From the NCBI GenBank assembly GCA_014238345.1, contig JABABF010000094.1:1-24179 (forward strand): a stretch of 24,179 nucleotides of DNA, in the 5' to 3' direction. Position numbers and translations under genes: made by a program. The stretch is from Gammaproteobacteria bacterium. GTDB taxonomy: Bacteria; Pseudomonadota; Gammaproteobacteria; JABABF01. The stretch's first letter is position 1; every line of letters begins with the position of its first letter. The notes under the pieces were generated by a model. That model made no database searches. It had not been told where the DNA came from and worked only from the letters and a program-made list of their open reading frames with translations. Shown here one piece after another: positions 7,374 to 15,041 of the stretch.

Positions 7374-7385
7374 CTACTACTACTA
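7374..7385 (+). other. DnaA-trio-like repeat (four CTA units) at the unwinding site
   Basis: The third DnaA box (TTTTCCACA) is followed by GACC and then CTA repeated four times, after which the DNA becomes AT-rich. The opposite strand reads 3'-GAT-5' repeats. This matches the order and polarity of the bacterial basal unwinding system known from Bacillus subtilis: DnaA box, GC-rich spacer, DnaA-trios, AT-rich DNA. Assignment is by pattern only. Confidence 0.6.
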
Positions 7386-7425
7386 CCTCTATCAATGATT
7401 AATTTAGGTGTTGTAGTTGCACGGA

Positions 7426-7431
7426 TATAAT
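7426..7431 (+). promoter_or_regulatory. -10 element of a probable mnmG promoter
   Basis: A perfect TATAAT lies 41 bases before the mnmG ATG. The hexamer 17 bases upstream is TTTAGG, a poor -35, so the promoter may need an activator or may respond to origin activity, as gidA transcription does in E. coli. A 10-bp palindrome TTTCATGAAA (7446-7455) lies just downstream, in the presumed leader. Confidence 0.45.
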
Positions 7432-7472
7432 TTAGAGTCAATCTGTTTCATGAAAATCTAGCGATAACGACC

Positions 7473-9353
7473 ATGCATGAAGAGTTTGAGGTCATAGTTA
7501 TTGGCGGGGGTCACGCTGGGGTGGAAGCGGCGCTGGCCGCCGCCCGTTGCGGTGCCCAGACCCTGTTGCTCAGCCACAATTTAGACACCATTGGTCAGAT
7601 GTCCTGTAATCCCGCCATTGGTGGCATTGGAAAGAGTCACTTGGTGCGTGAGATCGATGCCTTGGATGGTGTGATGGCGCGGGCTGCCGATCAGGCGGGC
7701 ATCCATTTTCGAGTACTCAATGCCAGCCGTGGTCCTGCGGTGCGTGCGACACGGGCTCAGACTGACCGCGACTTGTATCGGCAGGCAATCCGCTGTGCTG
7801 TTGATGGTCAAGAGCGGCTCTGTGTTTTACAACAGGCAGTGGTAGATCTTCACTGGCAGTGCTCGCATCTGTGTGAGGTGGTGACGCAAGCTGGCCTGTC
7901 CTTTGGCGCTCAGGCGGTGGTGTTGACCACTGGCACCTTTCTTAACGGACGCACCCACACCGGAAACCAAAGCAGTTCCGCTGGTCGTGCTGGTCACGCC
8001 GCATCCACCCGTTTAGCCGCACGCTTGCGAGAGCTGGCTCCCAGAGTTGGCCGGCTTAAGACGGGTACTCCGCCGCGCCTCATCGCTGCCACCGTTGATC
8101 TGAGCCGGCTGCGCGAGCAGCTAGGCGATGACCCAGCGCCCGTGATGTCTTTCTTGGGTCGCGCTAGCGAACATCCAGAGGGGCGCTCTTGCTATATCAC
8201 TGCAACGACCCCCGCCACCCATGAGCTGATTCGCGCTCATTTGCACGAGTCGCCAATGCGTAGTGGAGCCATCACTGGGGTCGGGCCGCGCTATTGTCCC
8301 TCTATTGAGGACAAAGTGGAGCGCTTTGCCGACCGCGATTCCCATCAAATTTTCCTTGAACCAGAAGGCCTTCACTCGGGCGAACTCTATCCCAATGGCA
8401 TTTCCACATCCCTGCCATTTGCTGTGCAAGAAGCGATGGTGCGCACCATCCCTGGCTTGGAACGCGCGCGCCTGAGCCGTCCAGGTTACGCTGTGGAGTA
8501 CGATTACTTTGACCCGCGCGGCCTGCATCCGTGGTTGGAGCATCAGCAGCTGCCCGGACTGTTCTTCGCGGGGCAAATCAATGGCACCACTGGCTATGAA
8601 GAGGCGGCGGCTCAAGGTTTACTGGCCGGACTTAATGCGGCCTTGCGGGTGCGGGGGGAGGAGCCTTGGTACCCCAGCCGCTCTGAGGCCTATCTTGGTG
8701 TACTGGTGGATGACCTCAGTCGCCGCGGGGTTATTGAGCCCTACCGGATGTTCACCAGCCGCGCCGAGCACCGCCTGCTATTGCGCGAGGATAACGCTGA
8801 CGCGCGCTTGACCGCCATCGGTCGCCGACTCGGTTTGGTTGGCAATCAGCGTTGGCACGCCTTTGAGGAGAAAAACGAGCAGCTGGAGCGCGAGCTGAAA
8901 CGTCTACACAGTAGCCGTCTGCGCCCCGATGATGCTCTGGCTCAGGCACTTGAGCCGACGCTCGGTGCTCCGCTACAGCGTGCACAGACCTTGGCGGAGC
9001 TGTTGTGCCGCCCCGAGCTGCGCTATCAGCAGCTGCGTGCAGTGGACACAGCGAGTGTGGATGATCCCCTGTTGGCGGCGCGTGTGGAGGCGGATCTCAA
9101 GTACGCGGGCTACATCCGCCATCAGAGCGATGAAGTGGCGCGCCATGAGCGTCGTGCTGGACTTCGCTTGCCCGCGCAGCTGGACTATGCGAGTGTGAGC
9201 GGCTTATCTGCCGAGGCTCGCCAGCAGCTCCAAGCCGTGCGCCCGCACACTATTGGCCAAGCCGCCCGCACTCCGGGCATTACTCCAGCGACGATCTCGT
9301 TGTTGTTGGTGCATCTACGCAAGCTGGGAGCGCGAGATGGCCGAGCTGCCTGA
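7473..9353 (+). CDS. mnmG: tRNA uridine-5-carboxymethylaminomethyl modification enzyme MnmG (GidA)
   Basis: MnmG is the FAD-dependent partner of MnmE in wobble uridine modification. The 626-residue product matches E. coli (629). The FAD-binding motif GGGHAGVEAA starts near residue 11, followed by SCNPAIGGIGKSHLV, LNASRGPAVRATRAQTDR, VGRLKTGTPPR, GVGPRYCPSIEDK and GLFFAGQINGTTGYEEAAAQ, all family hallmarks. The C-terminal helical domain that docks MnmE is complete. There is no clear Shine-Dalgarno before the ATG at 7473, but the N-terminal alignment supports it. It overlaps rsmG by 17 bases. From this gene onward the plus strand is G-rich. Confidence 0.97.
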   Translation: MHEEFEVIVIGGGHAGVEAALAAARCGAQTLLLSHNLDTIGQMSCNPAIGGIGKSHLVREIDALDGVMARAADQAGIHFRVLNASRGPAVRATRAQTDRDLYRQAIRCAVDGQERLCVLQQAVVDLHWQCSHLCEVVTQAGLSFGAQAVVLTTGTFLNGRTHTGNQSSSAGRAGHAASTRLAARLRELAPRVGRLKTGTPPRLIAATVDLSRLREQLGDDPAPVMSFLGRASEHPEGRSCYITATTPATHELIRAHLHESPMRSGAITGVGPRYCPSIEDKVERFADRDSHQIFLEPEGLHSGELYPNGISTSLPFAVQEAMVRTIPGLERARLSRPGYAVEYDYFDPRGLHPWLEHQQLPGLFFAGQINGTTGYEEAAAQGLLAGLNAALRVRGEEPWYPSRSEAYLGVLVDDLSRRGVIEPYRMFTSRAEHRLLLREDNADARLTAIGRRLGLVGNQRWHAFEEKNEQLERELKRLHSSRLRPDDALAQALEPTLGAPLQRAQTLAELLCRPELRYQQLRAVDTASVDDPLLAARVEADLKYAGYIRHQSDEVARHERRAGLRLPAQLDYASVSGLSAEARQQLQAVRPHTIGQAARTPGITPATISLLLVHLRKLGARDGRAA

Positions 9354-10002
9354 GGATCCCGAAGTAACGGCTAGTTTGCGTGTTGGCCTGCAAGCTTTGC
9401 AGCTAGGGGGGAACGCCGAGCTCGAGCAGCGTTTGTTGGATTATGCCCGCCTATTACAGCGCTGGAATCAGCGCTACGGGCTTAGCGGGACGCACAAGTT
9501 GTCGGAGCTGATTACTCGCCATGTGCTTGATAGCCTGACATTGCACCCTTATCTGGGAGTCTTTTGCCGCTGGCTTGATGTCGGCAGTGGCGCTGGCTTG
9601 CCGGGGGTGCCGCTGGCGCTGGCTAGTGTTGCACAACGGTTCACCTTGTTGGAGCGCTCTCTCAATAAGGCGCGTTTCCTACGCCAAGTGAAATTAGAGC
9701 TGGGTATCGACCACCTCAGTGTGGTACATACCGAGTTGCAACACTATGAGCCACAGTCTTTGCCCGAGGGAATATTGGCTCGTGCAGTGATGCCCTTGGC
9801 GAAGCTGTTGCCCTGCCTGCGCCATTTATGTCGTAGAGGCACCCGCGTGTTGGTGCCACAGGGGCGCTATCCGGCGGCCGCCTTGGCAACCTTGCCAGAT
9901 TATTTTCGCTTGTTAGATTGCCCGAGGATTGTCTTGCGAGAGCTGTCTGTGGAGAGGTATCTAGTCATTTTAGAAGGGCGGGGTCGCGAAAATGGCGGTT
10001 AA
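9337..10002 (+). CDS. rsmG: 16S rRNA (guanine-N7)-methyltransferase RsmG (GidB)
   Basis: RsmG methylates N7 of G527 in 16S rRNA using S-adenosylmethionine. The 221-residue protein has the SAM-binding motif DVGSGAGLPGVPLAL near residue 85, preceded by the substrate-side pattern WNQRYGLSGTH and RHVLDSLTLHPYL, and later ARAVMPLAKLL. The ATG at 9337 lies within the end of mnmG and has a purine-rich GGGAGCGCGAG before it. A longer frame upstream encodes Cys/Arg-rich sequence with no family similarity and is rejected. Stop is TAA. In many Gammaproteobacteria parA follows directly; here a 239-base gap follows instead. Confidence 0.95.
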   Translation: MAELPEDPEVTASLRVGLQALQLGGNAELEQRLLDYARLLQRWNQRYGLSGTHKLSELITRHVLDSLTLHPYLGVFCRWLDVGSGAGLPGVPLALASVAQRFTLLERSLNKARFLRQVKLELGIDHLSVVHTELQHYEPQSLPEGILARAVMPLAKLLPCLRHLCRRGTRVLVPQGRYPAAALATLPDYFRLLDCPRIVLRELSVERYLVILEGRGRENGG

Positions 10003-10241
10003 AATAACCAATAGAGCTAAGCGAACTTGCGGGCGGTGGGCACAGTAGGTACCATATAGTATTAGAGATTGATGGTGTAAGCAGTAGTGCGTAGGTGAGG
10101 TGTTGTGGTGGCACGAGGCGACGACTAGACCATATCATTTCAAGCTATTCACTTTTGTGATCCCGCAGAGGTTGCGCTCGTAGTAGCGCAGTGCGTCACC
10201 CGCGCCCATATGAGGATCACACAACACTTGATACAGATACT
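10003..10241. other. rsmG-parB spacer at the usual parA position
   Basis: No ParA-like reading frame, Walker motif or long open frame is visible in these 239 bases. There is a 6-bp hairpin TGCGCT/AGCGCA with a 6-base loop at 10173-10190 without a U-tract. The spacer presumably contains the parB promoter, but no convincing -35/-10 pair was found. Whether it is the scar of a parA deletion cannot be told from the sequence alone. Confidence 0.5.
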
Positions 10242-11372
10242 ATGAAAAAAAACAAAGGCAAAGGGCATATGCTCAGCCGCTTAATCGGCGGTGGGGAGCG
10301 CAATAGAGGTAACGCGAGTAGTAGCGGCGTGCCGCAAGAATTGTCGTTGCGTGCATTGAAAGGGGGTTCCTGGCAGCCGCGGCAGAATTTTGATGACAGT
10401 CAGCTACGCGAATTGGCGGCTTCTATTCGCGAACATGGTTTGTTACAGCCCGTGTTGGTGCGTCCGTCGGCCACCGAGGCCGGACGCTATGAGATAGTGG
10501 CGGGCGAGCGCCGTTGGCGTGCGTGTCGGCTGGTCGGCATGGATACGATTCCCGTTAAGATATGTTTCGTCGGCGACCAAGAGGCCGCGCTGATGGCGCT
10601 GGTGGAAAACCTGCAGCGCGAAGATCTGCAGACGATTGACACGGCGAAGAGTTTGCAACGACTGTCGATCGATTTCGAGCTATCTCACGAAGAAGTGGCC
10701 GACCTGCTCGGCAAGTCGCGTAGCACGGTCAGCAATCTTTTGCGCTTATTGAAGTTGCCGGAGCCGTTACATGTGGCGCTGGCACAGCAAAAGATTGATA
10801 TGGGACATGCCCGCGCGCTACTGGGTATTGATGACGAGGAGCTGCAGATCAAATTAGCCGATCACATCACCCAGCATTCACTTACAGTGCGCGAGACCGA
10901 GGCCATAGTACGGCGTGTGCGCGAGGGTGAGCCGCTGGGTGTGCTGCCAGTGCCAGAGCCCAGCGTCCCCGCAACGGCGGAACCATCGTCAGAGGAGGCT
11001 GTGACAGAGAACGACGATGCTCCCGTTGAGCCGGACATCCCTCCTGAGGCATCTCCTGTGGCATCTGTTGTGTCGGGGTCAATATCGTTGCCTAGCTCTG
11101 CCACTGAGCCATTGCCAGCTCCCGCACCGACGGTCATGCCGCCGTTGGGAGATGACCCCGAGCCCCGCAGTCGCTTGGATCCAGATGCCCGTCGCCTCGA
11201 AGAGCGCCTTGCGGTACATTTGGGCACGTTGACACAGCTGCGTCCAGTTGACGGTGACAAGGAAGGCGGCCATATAGAAGTGCGCTATCACGATGTTGCA
11301 CATTTGCAGGAAGTGTTGCGCCGCATGGGTCTGGCCGAGGAGCCGGACGACGGTGGGGCGGAGACTTGGTGA
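10242..11372 (+). CDS. parB: Chromosome partitioning protein ParB
   Basis: ParB is a CTP-dependent DNA clamp that loads at parS sites and spreads to organise the origin region. From the ATG at 10242 the product has 376 residues and begins MKKNKGKGHMLSRLIGG, like the basic N-terminal leader that normally contacts ParA. The CTP-binding motif GERRWRACRLVGM, the ENLQREDLQTIDTAKSLQRL segment, and a helix-turn-helix (LSHEEVADLLGKSRSTVSNL) are clear. A long Pro/Ser/Glu-rich linker of about 90 residues separates these from a C-terminal dimerisation domain. The frame is open from a GTG at 10191, but those 17 residues look unlike the family. No parA is adjacent. The TGA overlaps the atpI ATG. Confidence 0.93.
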   Translation: MKKNKGKGHMLSRLIGGGERNRGNASSSGVPQELSLRALKGGSWQPRQNFDDSQLRELAASIREHGLLQPVLVRPSATEAGRYEIVAGERRWRACRLVGMDTIPVKICFVGDQEAALMALVENLQREDLQTIDTAKSLQRLSIDFELSHEEVADLLGKSRSTVSNLLRLLKLPEPLHVALAQQKIDMGHARALLGIDDEELQIKLADHITQHSLTVRETEAIVRRVREGEPLGVLPVPEPSVPATAEPSSEEAVTENDDAPVEPDIPPEASPVASVVSGSISLPSSATEPLPAPAPTVMPPLGDDPEPRSRLDPDARRLEERLAVHLGTLTQLRPVDGDKEGGHIEVRYHDVAHLQEVLRRMGLAEEPDDGGAETW

Positions 11373-11731
11373 TGAGCGACCCCCAGCAGCACACGGTGCA
11401 TCATCGCCTAGCAGTCTTGGCCGGAGCGGCTGTTGGCACCGGGGTTTTGCTGGCGTGGCACGATTCCGTGCTGGGCTATTCGGTTGTGCTGGGGGCGGCC
11501 ATCGGCTTGTTGCCGCAGTGGTGGGCTGCTTGGCGTTGGTTGCGTCCAGCGCCCCTGGGTAGCGCGCTGGGGGTCTATCGCATTGAGGTGGGCAAATGGT
11601 TGTTTACCATTGCAGTGGCTACGATAGCATTTAGTATTGAGCCACTGGCACCTTGGCCGTTATTTGCGGCGTTGGTAGCAGCGCTGTTTGGATCGATAGC
11701 CTGCGTCGCCTTGGCTGCACCACTGAAATAG
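11372..11731 (+). CDS. atpI: ATP synthase accessory protein AtpI
   Basis: AtpI is a small membrane protein that opens many atp operons and has been linked to c-ring assembly or Mg uptake. The 119-residue product is hydrophobic with about four membrane segments (around residues 12-28, 33-50, 70-86 and 92-115). Sequence similarity to the family is weak, as is normal for AtpI, so the call rests mainly on size, membrane topology and position directly before atpB. The ATG at 11372 shares one base with the parB stop, suggesting the atp genes are partly read through from parB. Confidence 0.8.
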   Translation: MSDPQQHTVHHRLAVLAGAAVGTGVLLAWHDSVLGYSVVLGAAIGLLPQWWAAWRWLRPAPLGSALGVYRIEVGKWLFTIAVATIAFSIEPLAPWPLFAALVAALFGSIACVALAAPLK

Positions 11732-11750
11732 TGCGGGAGATTCAAGGAGC

Positions 11751-12614
11751 ATGTCAGGAGAGGCAATGGTCGGCGATTATATTCGCCACCACTTACAGAA
11801 CTTGTGCTTTGGCGAGTTGCCAGCGGGCTATGAGCGCGCCGACGGCAGTGTATTGTCGCAGGCATCGTGGACGCTGGCTCACAGCTCCGAAGAGGCGCGC
11901 GACATGGGTTTTTGGAGCCTGCACTTAGACACGCTGGGCATCTCCCTGCTACTTGGTGGGCTGTTTTTGTGGCTGTTCCGGCGCGTAGCCATCGTAGCGA
12001 CGGCGGGTGTGCCGGGCGGCTTGCAGAACTTAGTGGAGATGACCGTCGAATTTGTCGAAGAGAATGTGCGCGGAGCCTTTGGTGAACAAGGACACCCGCT
12101 GGTTGCACCGCTGGCGCTGACCATATTCTGCTGGGTGTTGTTGATGAATTTGATGGATCTAGTGCCAATCGACTGGTTGCCGGGCGTGGCGGGATTATTT
12201 GGGATTCATTACCTAAAAGTGGTGCCCACCACCGATGTCAACGCCACCTTCGGCTTGTCGCTGTCGGTCTTTGCATTGATTTTGTTTTATAGTGTGCGTA
12301 TCAAGGGGCTGGGTGGCTTCCTGCGCGAGTTGGCTTTTCACCCGTTTCCACCATGGCTGATGCCCGTCAATTTGTTCTTGGAGGGTATCAACTTGGTGGC
12401 CAAGCCGGTATCTTTGGCGTTGCGGTTGTTTGGGAATCTTTACGCTGGCGAGATGGTGTTCATATTGATCGCCGCTCTGATTCCGTTTTGGGCGCAGTGG
12501 TTGTTGTCGTTGCCTTGGGCGATTTTCCATATTTTGATCGTGGTGTTGCAGGCGTTTATTTTCATGATTCTGACCATTGTTTATTTGGGGCAGGCACATG
12601 ATACGGGACACTGA
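11751..12614 (+). CDS. atpB: F1Fo ATP synthase subunit a
   Basis: Subunit a forms the two proton half-channels next to the c-ring in the inner membrane. The 287-residue protein carries the essential arginine in KPVSLALRLFGNLYAGE (E. coli Arg210) and the family patterns VAPLALTIFCWVLLMNLMDL, ILFYSVRIKGLGGF and AIFHILIVVLQAFIFMILT. E. coli AtpB has 271 residues. The ATG at 11751 aligns with E. coli and follows AAGGAG very closely. An ATG five codons later has a better-spaced AGGAG and is an alternative. It lies 19 bases after atpI and 75 before atpE. Confidence 0.97.
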   Translation: MSGEAMVGDYIRHHLQNLCFGELPAGYERADGSVLSQASWTLAHSSEEARDMGFWSLHLDTLGISLLLGGLFLWLFRRVAIVATAGVPGGLQNLVEMTVEFVEENVRGAFGEQGHPLVAPLALTIFCWVLLMNLMDLVPIDWLPGVAGLFGIHYLKVVPTTDVNATFGLSLSVFALILFYSVRIKGLGGFLRELAFHPFPPWLMPVNLFLEGINLVAKPVSLALRLFGNLYAGEMVFILIAALIPFWAQWLLSLPWAIFHILIVVLQAFIFMILTIVYLGQAHDTGH

Positions 12615-12689
12615 GCCGGGGGCGAGTCAGAGCCGCTACCGAGCCGCAACATTGCAACACATCAACACTGCAGCGAAAAGGAGATAGTT

Positions 12690-12923
12690 GTGACAGAAGC
12701 GCAAGCAATTGTATATCTTGCCGGGGGTATCCTGATGGGCCTCGGAGCCATTGGTGCCGGGGTCGGCGTCGGCATTTTGGGGAGTAAATTCTTGGAGGGC
12801 GCGGCGCGTCAACCAGAATTGATCCCGATGTTGCGCACCCAGTTCTTCATCGTCATGGGTTTGGTCGATGCCGTGCCGATCATTGCCTTGGCGATAGCGC
12901 TATATCTCATCTTTGCGATATGA
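12690..12923 (+). CDS. atpE: F1Fo ATP synthase subunit c
   Basis: Subunit c forms the rotating proton-driven ring. The 77-residue hairpin protein has a glycine-rich first helix (GLGAIGAGVGVGILGSKFLEG), the polar loop ARQPE, and a second helix FIVMGLVDAVPIIALAIALY whose Asp is the proton carrier (E. coli Asp61). No sodium-binding signature is seen, so a proton-driven enzyme is expected. The start is GTG at 12690 with a strong AAAAGGAGA ribosome site, consistent with the high expression subunit c needs. Confidence 0.97.
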   Translation: MTEAQAIVYLAGGILMGLGAIGAGVGVGILGSKFLEGAARQPELIPMLRTQFFIVMGLVDAVPIIALAIALYLIFAI

Positions 12924-12977
12924 GCCACGCGGGTGGCGCATACGCTCACAATGCAGATTTAAGCGGGGTTAGCCAGC

Positions 12978-13448
12978 GTGCAATTTAACTTGACATTGCT
13001 AGGGCAATCGATTGCCTTCGCAATGTTTGTCTGGTTTTGTATGCGTTATGTTTGGCCGCCGCTGACTGCCGCCCTGAGCGAGCGCCAGCAACGCATCGCA
13101 GAGGGTTTGGCTGCGGCTGAGGAGGGGCGCGAGAGCCACCAGCGCGCTGAGCGAGAAGTCGGGGAGCTGTTGGCGCAGGCGCGCAGTCAATCGCGCGACA
13201 TCGTCGAGCAGGCCAATCGCCAAGCGGCCAGTATGCTGGATACGGCACGCAGTGAGGCAGATGCCGAGGGCAAGCGCCGTCTGCGGTCGGCCGAGGCGGA
13301 GATAGAGAGTCAGCAGGTCAAGGCGCGTGATACTTTGCGCCGCGACCTCGCCGAGCTAGTCATCAACGGAGCCTCGCGGGTGTTGGAGCGGGAGGTGGAT
13401 GCTGATGCCCACCGCGATTTGGTCGAGGCGCTGGGGCGGCGTCTCTAA
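12978..13448 (+). CDS. atpF: F1Fo ATP synthase subunit b
   Basis: Subunit b is the stator stalk linking the membrane sector to F1. The 156-residue product equals the E. coli length. One membrane segment (about residues 6-26, GQSIAFAMFVWFCMRYVWPPL) is followed by a long charged alpha-helical coiled coil (residues 35-135) and the C-terminal delta-binding end. The start is GTG at 12978. It lies 54 bases after atpE and 13 before atpH. Confidence 0.96.
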   Translation: MQFNLTLLGQSIAFAMFVWFCMRYVWPPLTAALSERQQRIAEGLAAAEEGRESHQRAEREVGELLAQARSQSRDIVEQANRQAASMLDTARSEADAEGKRRLRSAEAEIESQQVKARDTLRRDLAELVINGASRVLEREVDADAHRDLVEALGRRL

Positions 13449-13461
13449 TACGGGGTAAGTG

Positions 13462-14004
13462 ATGGACGCAGAGCAGAGTACTTTGGCGCGCCCTTATGCC
13501 CGCGCCACCTTTGATTTCGCAGAGGCACACGATGCTGTGGATCATTGGCGGGAGGCTTTGGGTGCGCTGGCATCGGTGGTGCAAGAGCCGCGCGTGGCTG
13601 CGCTTGTCGCCGCCCCCAAGCTGACCGCCGCCGATAAAGCTGAACGTCTCAGCGGCTTGTTGGATGATATGCTGGACGACCCGCAGCGCAATTTTGTGCG
13701 CTTGTTGGCCGACAATGGTCGTTTGGCGCTGCTACCGTCCATCAATAGCGCTTTTCTACAGCTGCGCGCGACGCAGCTCGGCGAAGTGACGGTGGAGCTG
13801 CACAGTGCTCGCGCCTTAGACGAGGCCTCGACCGAGCCCTTGCGCGCACGGCTTGGGGAGCGCTTCAAAGGCGAAGTGCAGTTCAGTATCGCCGAGGATC
13901 CGGCGCTGTTGGGCGGCGCACTGTTGCGAGTTGGCGATCAGGTGATCGACGGCTCATTGCGCGGGCGCCTCGCCACTTTGGCCACAACGCTACGTGCCTC
14001 CTGA
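13462..14004 (+). CDS. atpH: F1Fo ATP synthase subunit delta
   Basis: Delta joins the b stalk to the top of F1. The 180-residue product shows LARPYARATFDFAEAHDAVDHW at the N-terminus, FVRLLADNGRLALLPSI in the middle and the C-terminal GGALLRVGDQVIDGSLRGRL pattern. ATG at 13462 is preferred over the adjacent GTG at 13459 because a GGGG purine run lies at the right distance and the protein then begins MDAEQ. It matches E. coli delta (177 residues) in length. Confidence 0.95.
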   Translation: MDAEQSTLARPYARATFDFAEAHDAVDHWREALGALASVVQEPRVAALVAAPKLTAADKAERLSGLLDDMLDDPQRNFVRLLADNGRLALLPSINSAFLQLRATQLGEVTVELHSARALDEASTEPLRARLGERFKGEVQFSIAEDPALLGGALLRVGDQVIDGSLRGRLATLATTLRAS

Positions 14005-14057
14005 TCGATCGATTCACCAATTGAGACAGAATTCCCCGTGATGCCTTGGAGACCTCC

Positions 14058-15011
14058 ATGCAACAGACCCTGAACCCGTCTGAGATTAGCGACCTCATCC
14101 GCCAGCGCATTGAGCGCTTGGAAATTGGTGACGAAGAGCGCGAAGAGGGTGTCATCGTTAGCGTGATGGATGGCATCGTGCGCATTCACGGTCTGCGCGG
14201 TGTGCTCTACGGCGAGATGATTGAATTTGAAGGCGGGCGCTTTGGCATTGCACTGAACTTGGAGCGGGACTCGGTCGGTGCGGTGGTACTCGGCGATTAT
14301 CTGCAACTGAGTGAGGGTCAAAGCTGCCGCTGTACTGGACGCATTCTCGAAGTGCCGGTCGGGCCAGCGTTGGAGGGTCGGGTGGTGGATGCTCTAGGGC
14401 AGCCGATAGATGGCCGTGGGTCGCTGGGCGAGACATCCTTCGCGCCGGTGGAGCGGGTGGCGCCGGGGGTGATCACGCGCCAGTCCGTTAGTCAACCAGT
14501 GCAGACCGGCCTCAAGGCGATCGATGCGATGGTGCCGATCGGGCGCGGTCAGCGCGAGCTGATCATCGGTGATCGCCAAATTGGTAAAACGGCGGTGGCG
14601 GTGGACACCATCATCAACCAGAAAGGTGGCGACTTGAAGTGTGTCTATGTGGCCATCGGCCAAAAGCAATCCTCTATCGCCGCAGTGGTGCGCAAACTGG
14701 AGGAATCAGGTGCGTTGGGTCATACCATTATTGTTGCGGCGCCCGCTGCTGCACCAGCCTCTATGCAGTACCTCGCGCCCTTTGCCGGTTGCGCGATGGG
14801 AGAATATTACCGCGATCGAGGCGAAGATGCACTCATAATCTACGACGATTTGAGCAAACAGGCTTGGGCTTATCGACAGATCTCGTTGCTACTGCGCCGC
14901 CCGCCTGGTCGAGAGGCCTATCCGGGCGATGTTTTCTACTTACATTCGCGTCTGTTGGAGCGCGCCGCCCGCGTCAATGCAGATTATGTGGAGCGAGCCA
15001 CTGGGGGCTAA
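14058..15011 (+). CDS. atpA: F1Fo ATP synthase subunit alpha, upstream part, ends at in-frame TAA
   Basis: Alpha is the non-catalytic nucleotide-binding subunit of F1. This part has 317 residues: the N-terminal barrel (LNPSEISDLIRQRIERLEIG), Walker A GDRQIGKT near 170, GQKQSSIAAVVRKLEESGAL, and Walker B LIIYDDLSK near 260. It then reads AARVNADYVERATGG and hits TAA at 15009-15011. In E. coli the same place reads EYVEAFTKGEVKG, so the stop replaces a Glu codon (GAA to TAA would suffice). The frame continues without a shift into the rest of alpha. Alone this part lacks the arginine finger and C-terminal domain. ATG at 14058 has GGAG at 14048; the longer frame from TTG 14046 is rejected. The Trp in SKQAWAYRQ is unusual (usually Val). 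Confidence 0.93.
   Translation: MQQTLNPSEISDLIRQRIERLEIGDEEREEGVIVSVMDGIVRIHGLRGVLYGEMIEFEGGRFGIALNLERDSVGAVVLGDYLQLSEGQSCRCTGRILEVPVGPALEGRVVDALGQPIDGRGSLGETSFAPVERVAPGVITRQSVSQPVQTGLKAIDAMVPIGRGQRELIIGDRQIGKTAVAVDTIINQKGGDLKCVYVAIGQKQSSIAAVVRKLEESGALGHTIIVAAPAAAPASMQYLAPFAGCAMGEYYRDRGEDALIIYDDLSKQAWAYRQISLLLRRPPGREAYPGDVFYLHSRLLERAARVNADYVERATGG
15009..15011 (+). other. In-frame TAA inside atpA (codon 318)
   Basis: Codon 318 of a 515-codon gene is TAA, followed by G. The flanking residues, GG before and VKGRTGSLTALPIIETQAG after, align without gap to alpha subunits. The proper terminator of the gene is TAG at 15603-15605. Confidence 0.9.
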
Positions 15012-15041
15012 GTCAAGGGTCGCACGGGGTCGCTGACGGCG

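Larger units (their letters stand above)
7252..7472. other. Candidate replication origin (oriC) between mnmE and mnmG
   Basis: This 221-base non-coding spacer is AT-richer than its surroundings. It holds three DnaA-box-like sites (7261-7269 minus, 7298-7306 plus, 7361-7369 plus), a run of four CTA trinucleotides right after the third box, and an AT-rich tract with TATAAT before mnmG. Sampled base counts show C at or above G on the plus strand to the left and G above C to the right, as expected at a bidirectional origin. E. coli oriC also lies beside mnmG. The function is inferred from this combination. Confidence 0.65.

Noticed and set aside
10862..11260. 132-codon minus-strand open frame antisense to parB
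   Set aside because: Ser/Gly/Thr-rich mirror of the ParB linker; a shadow of the repetitive coding sequence.
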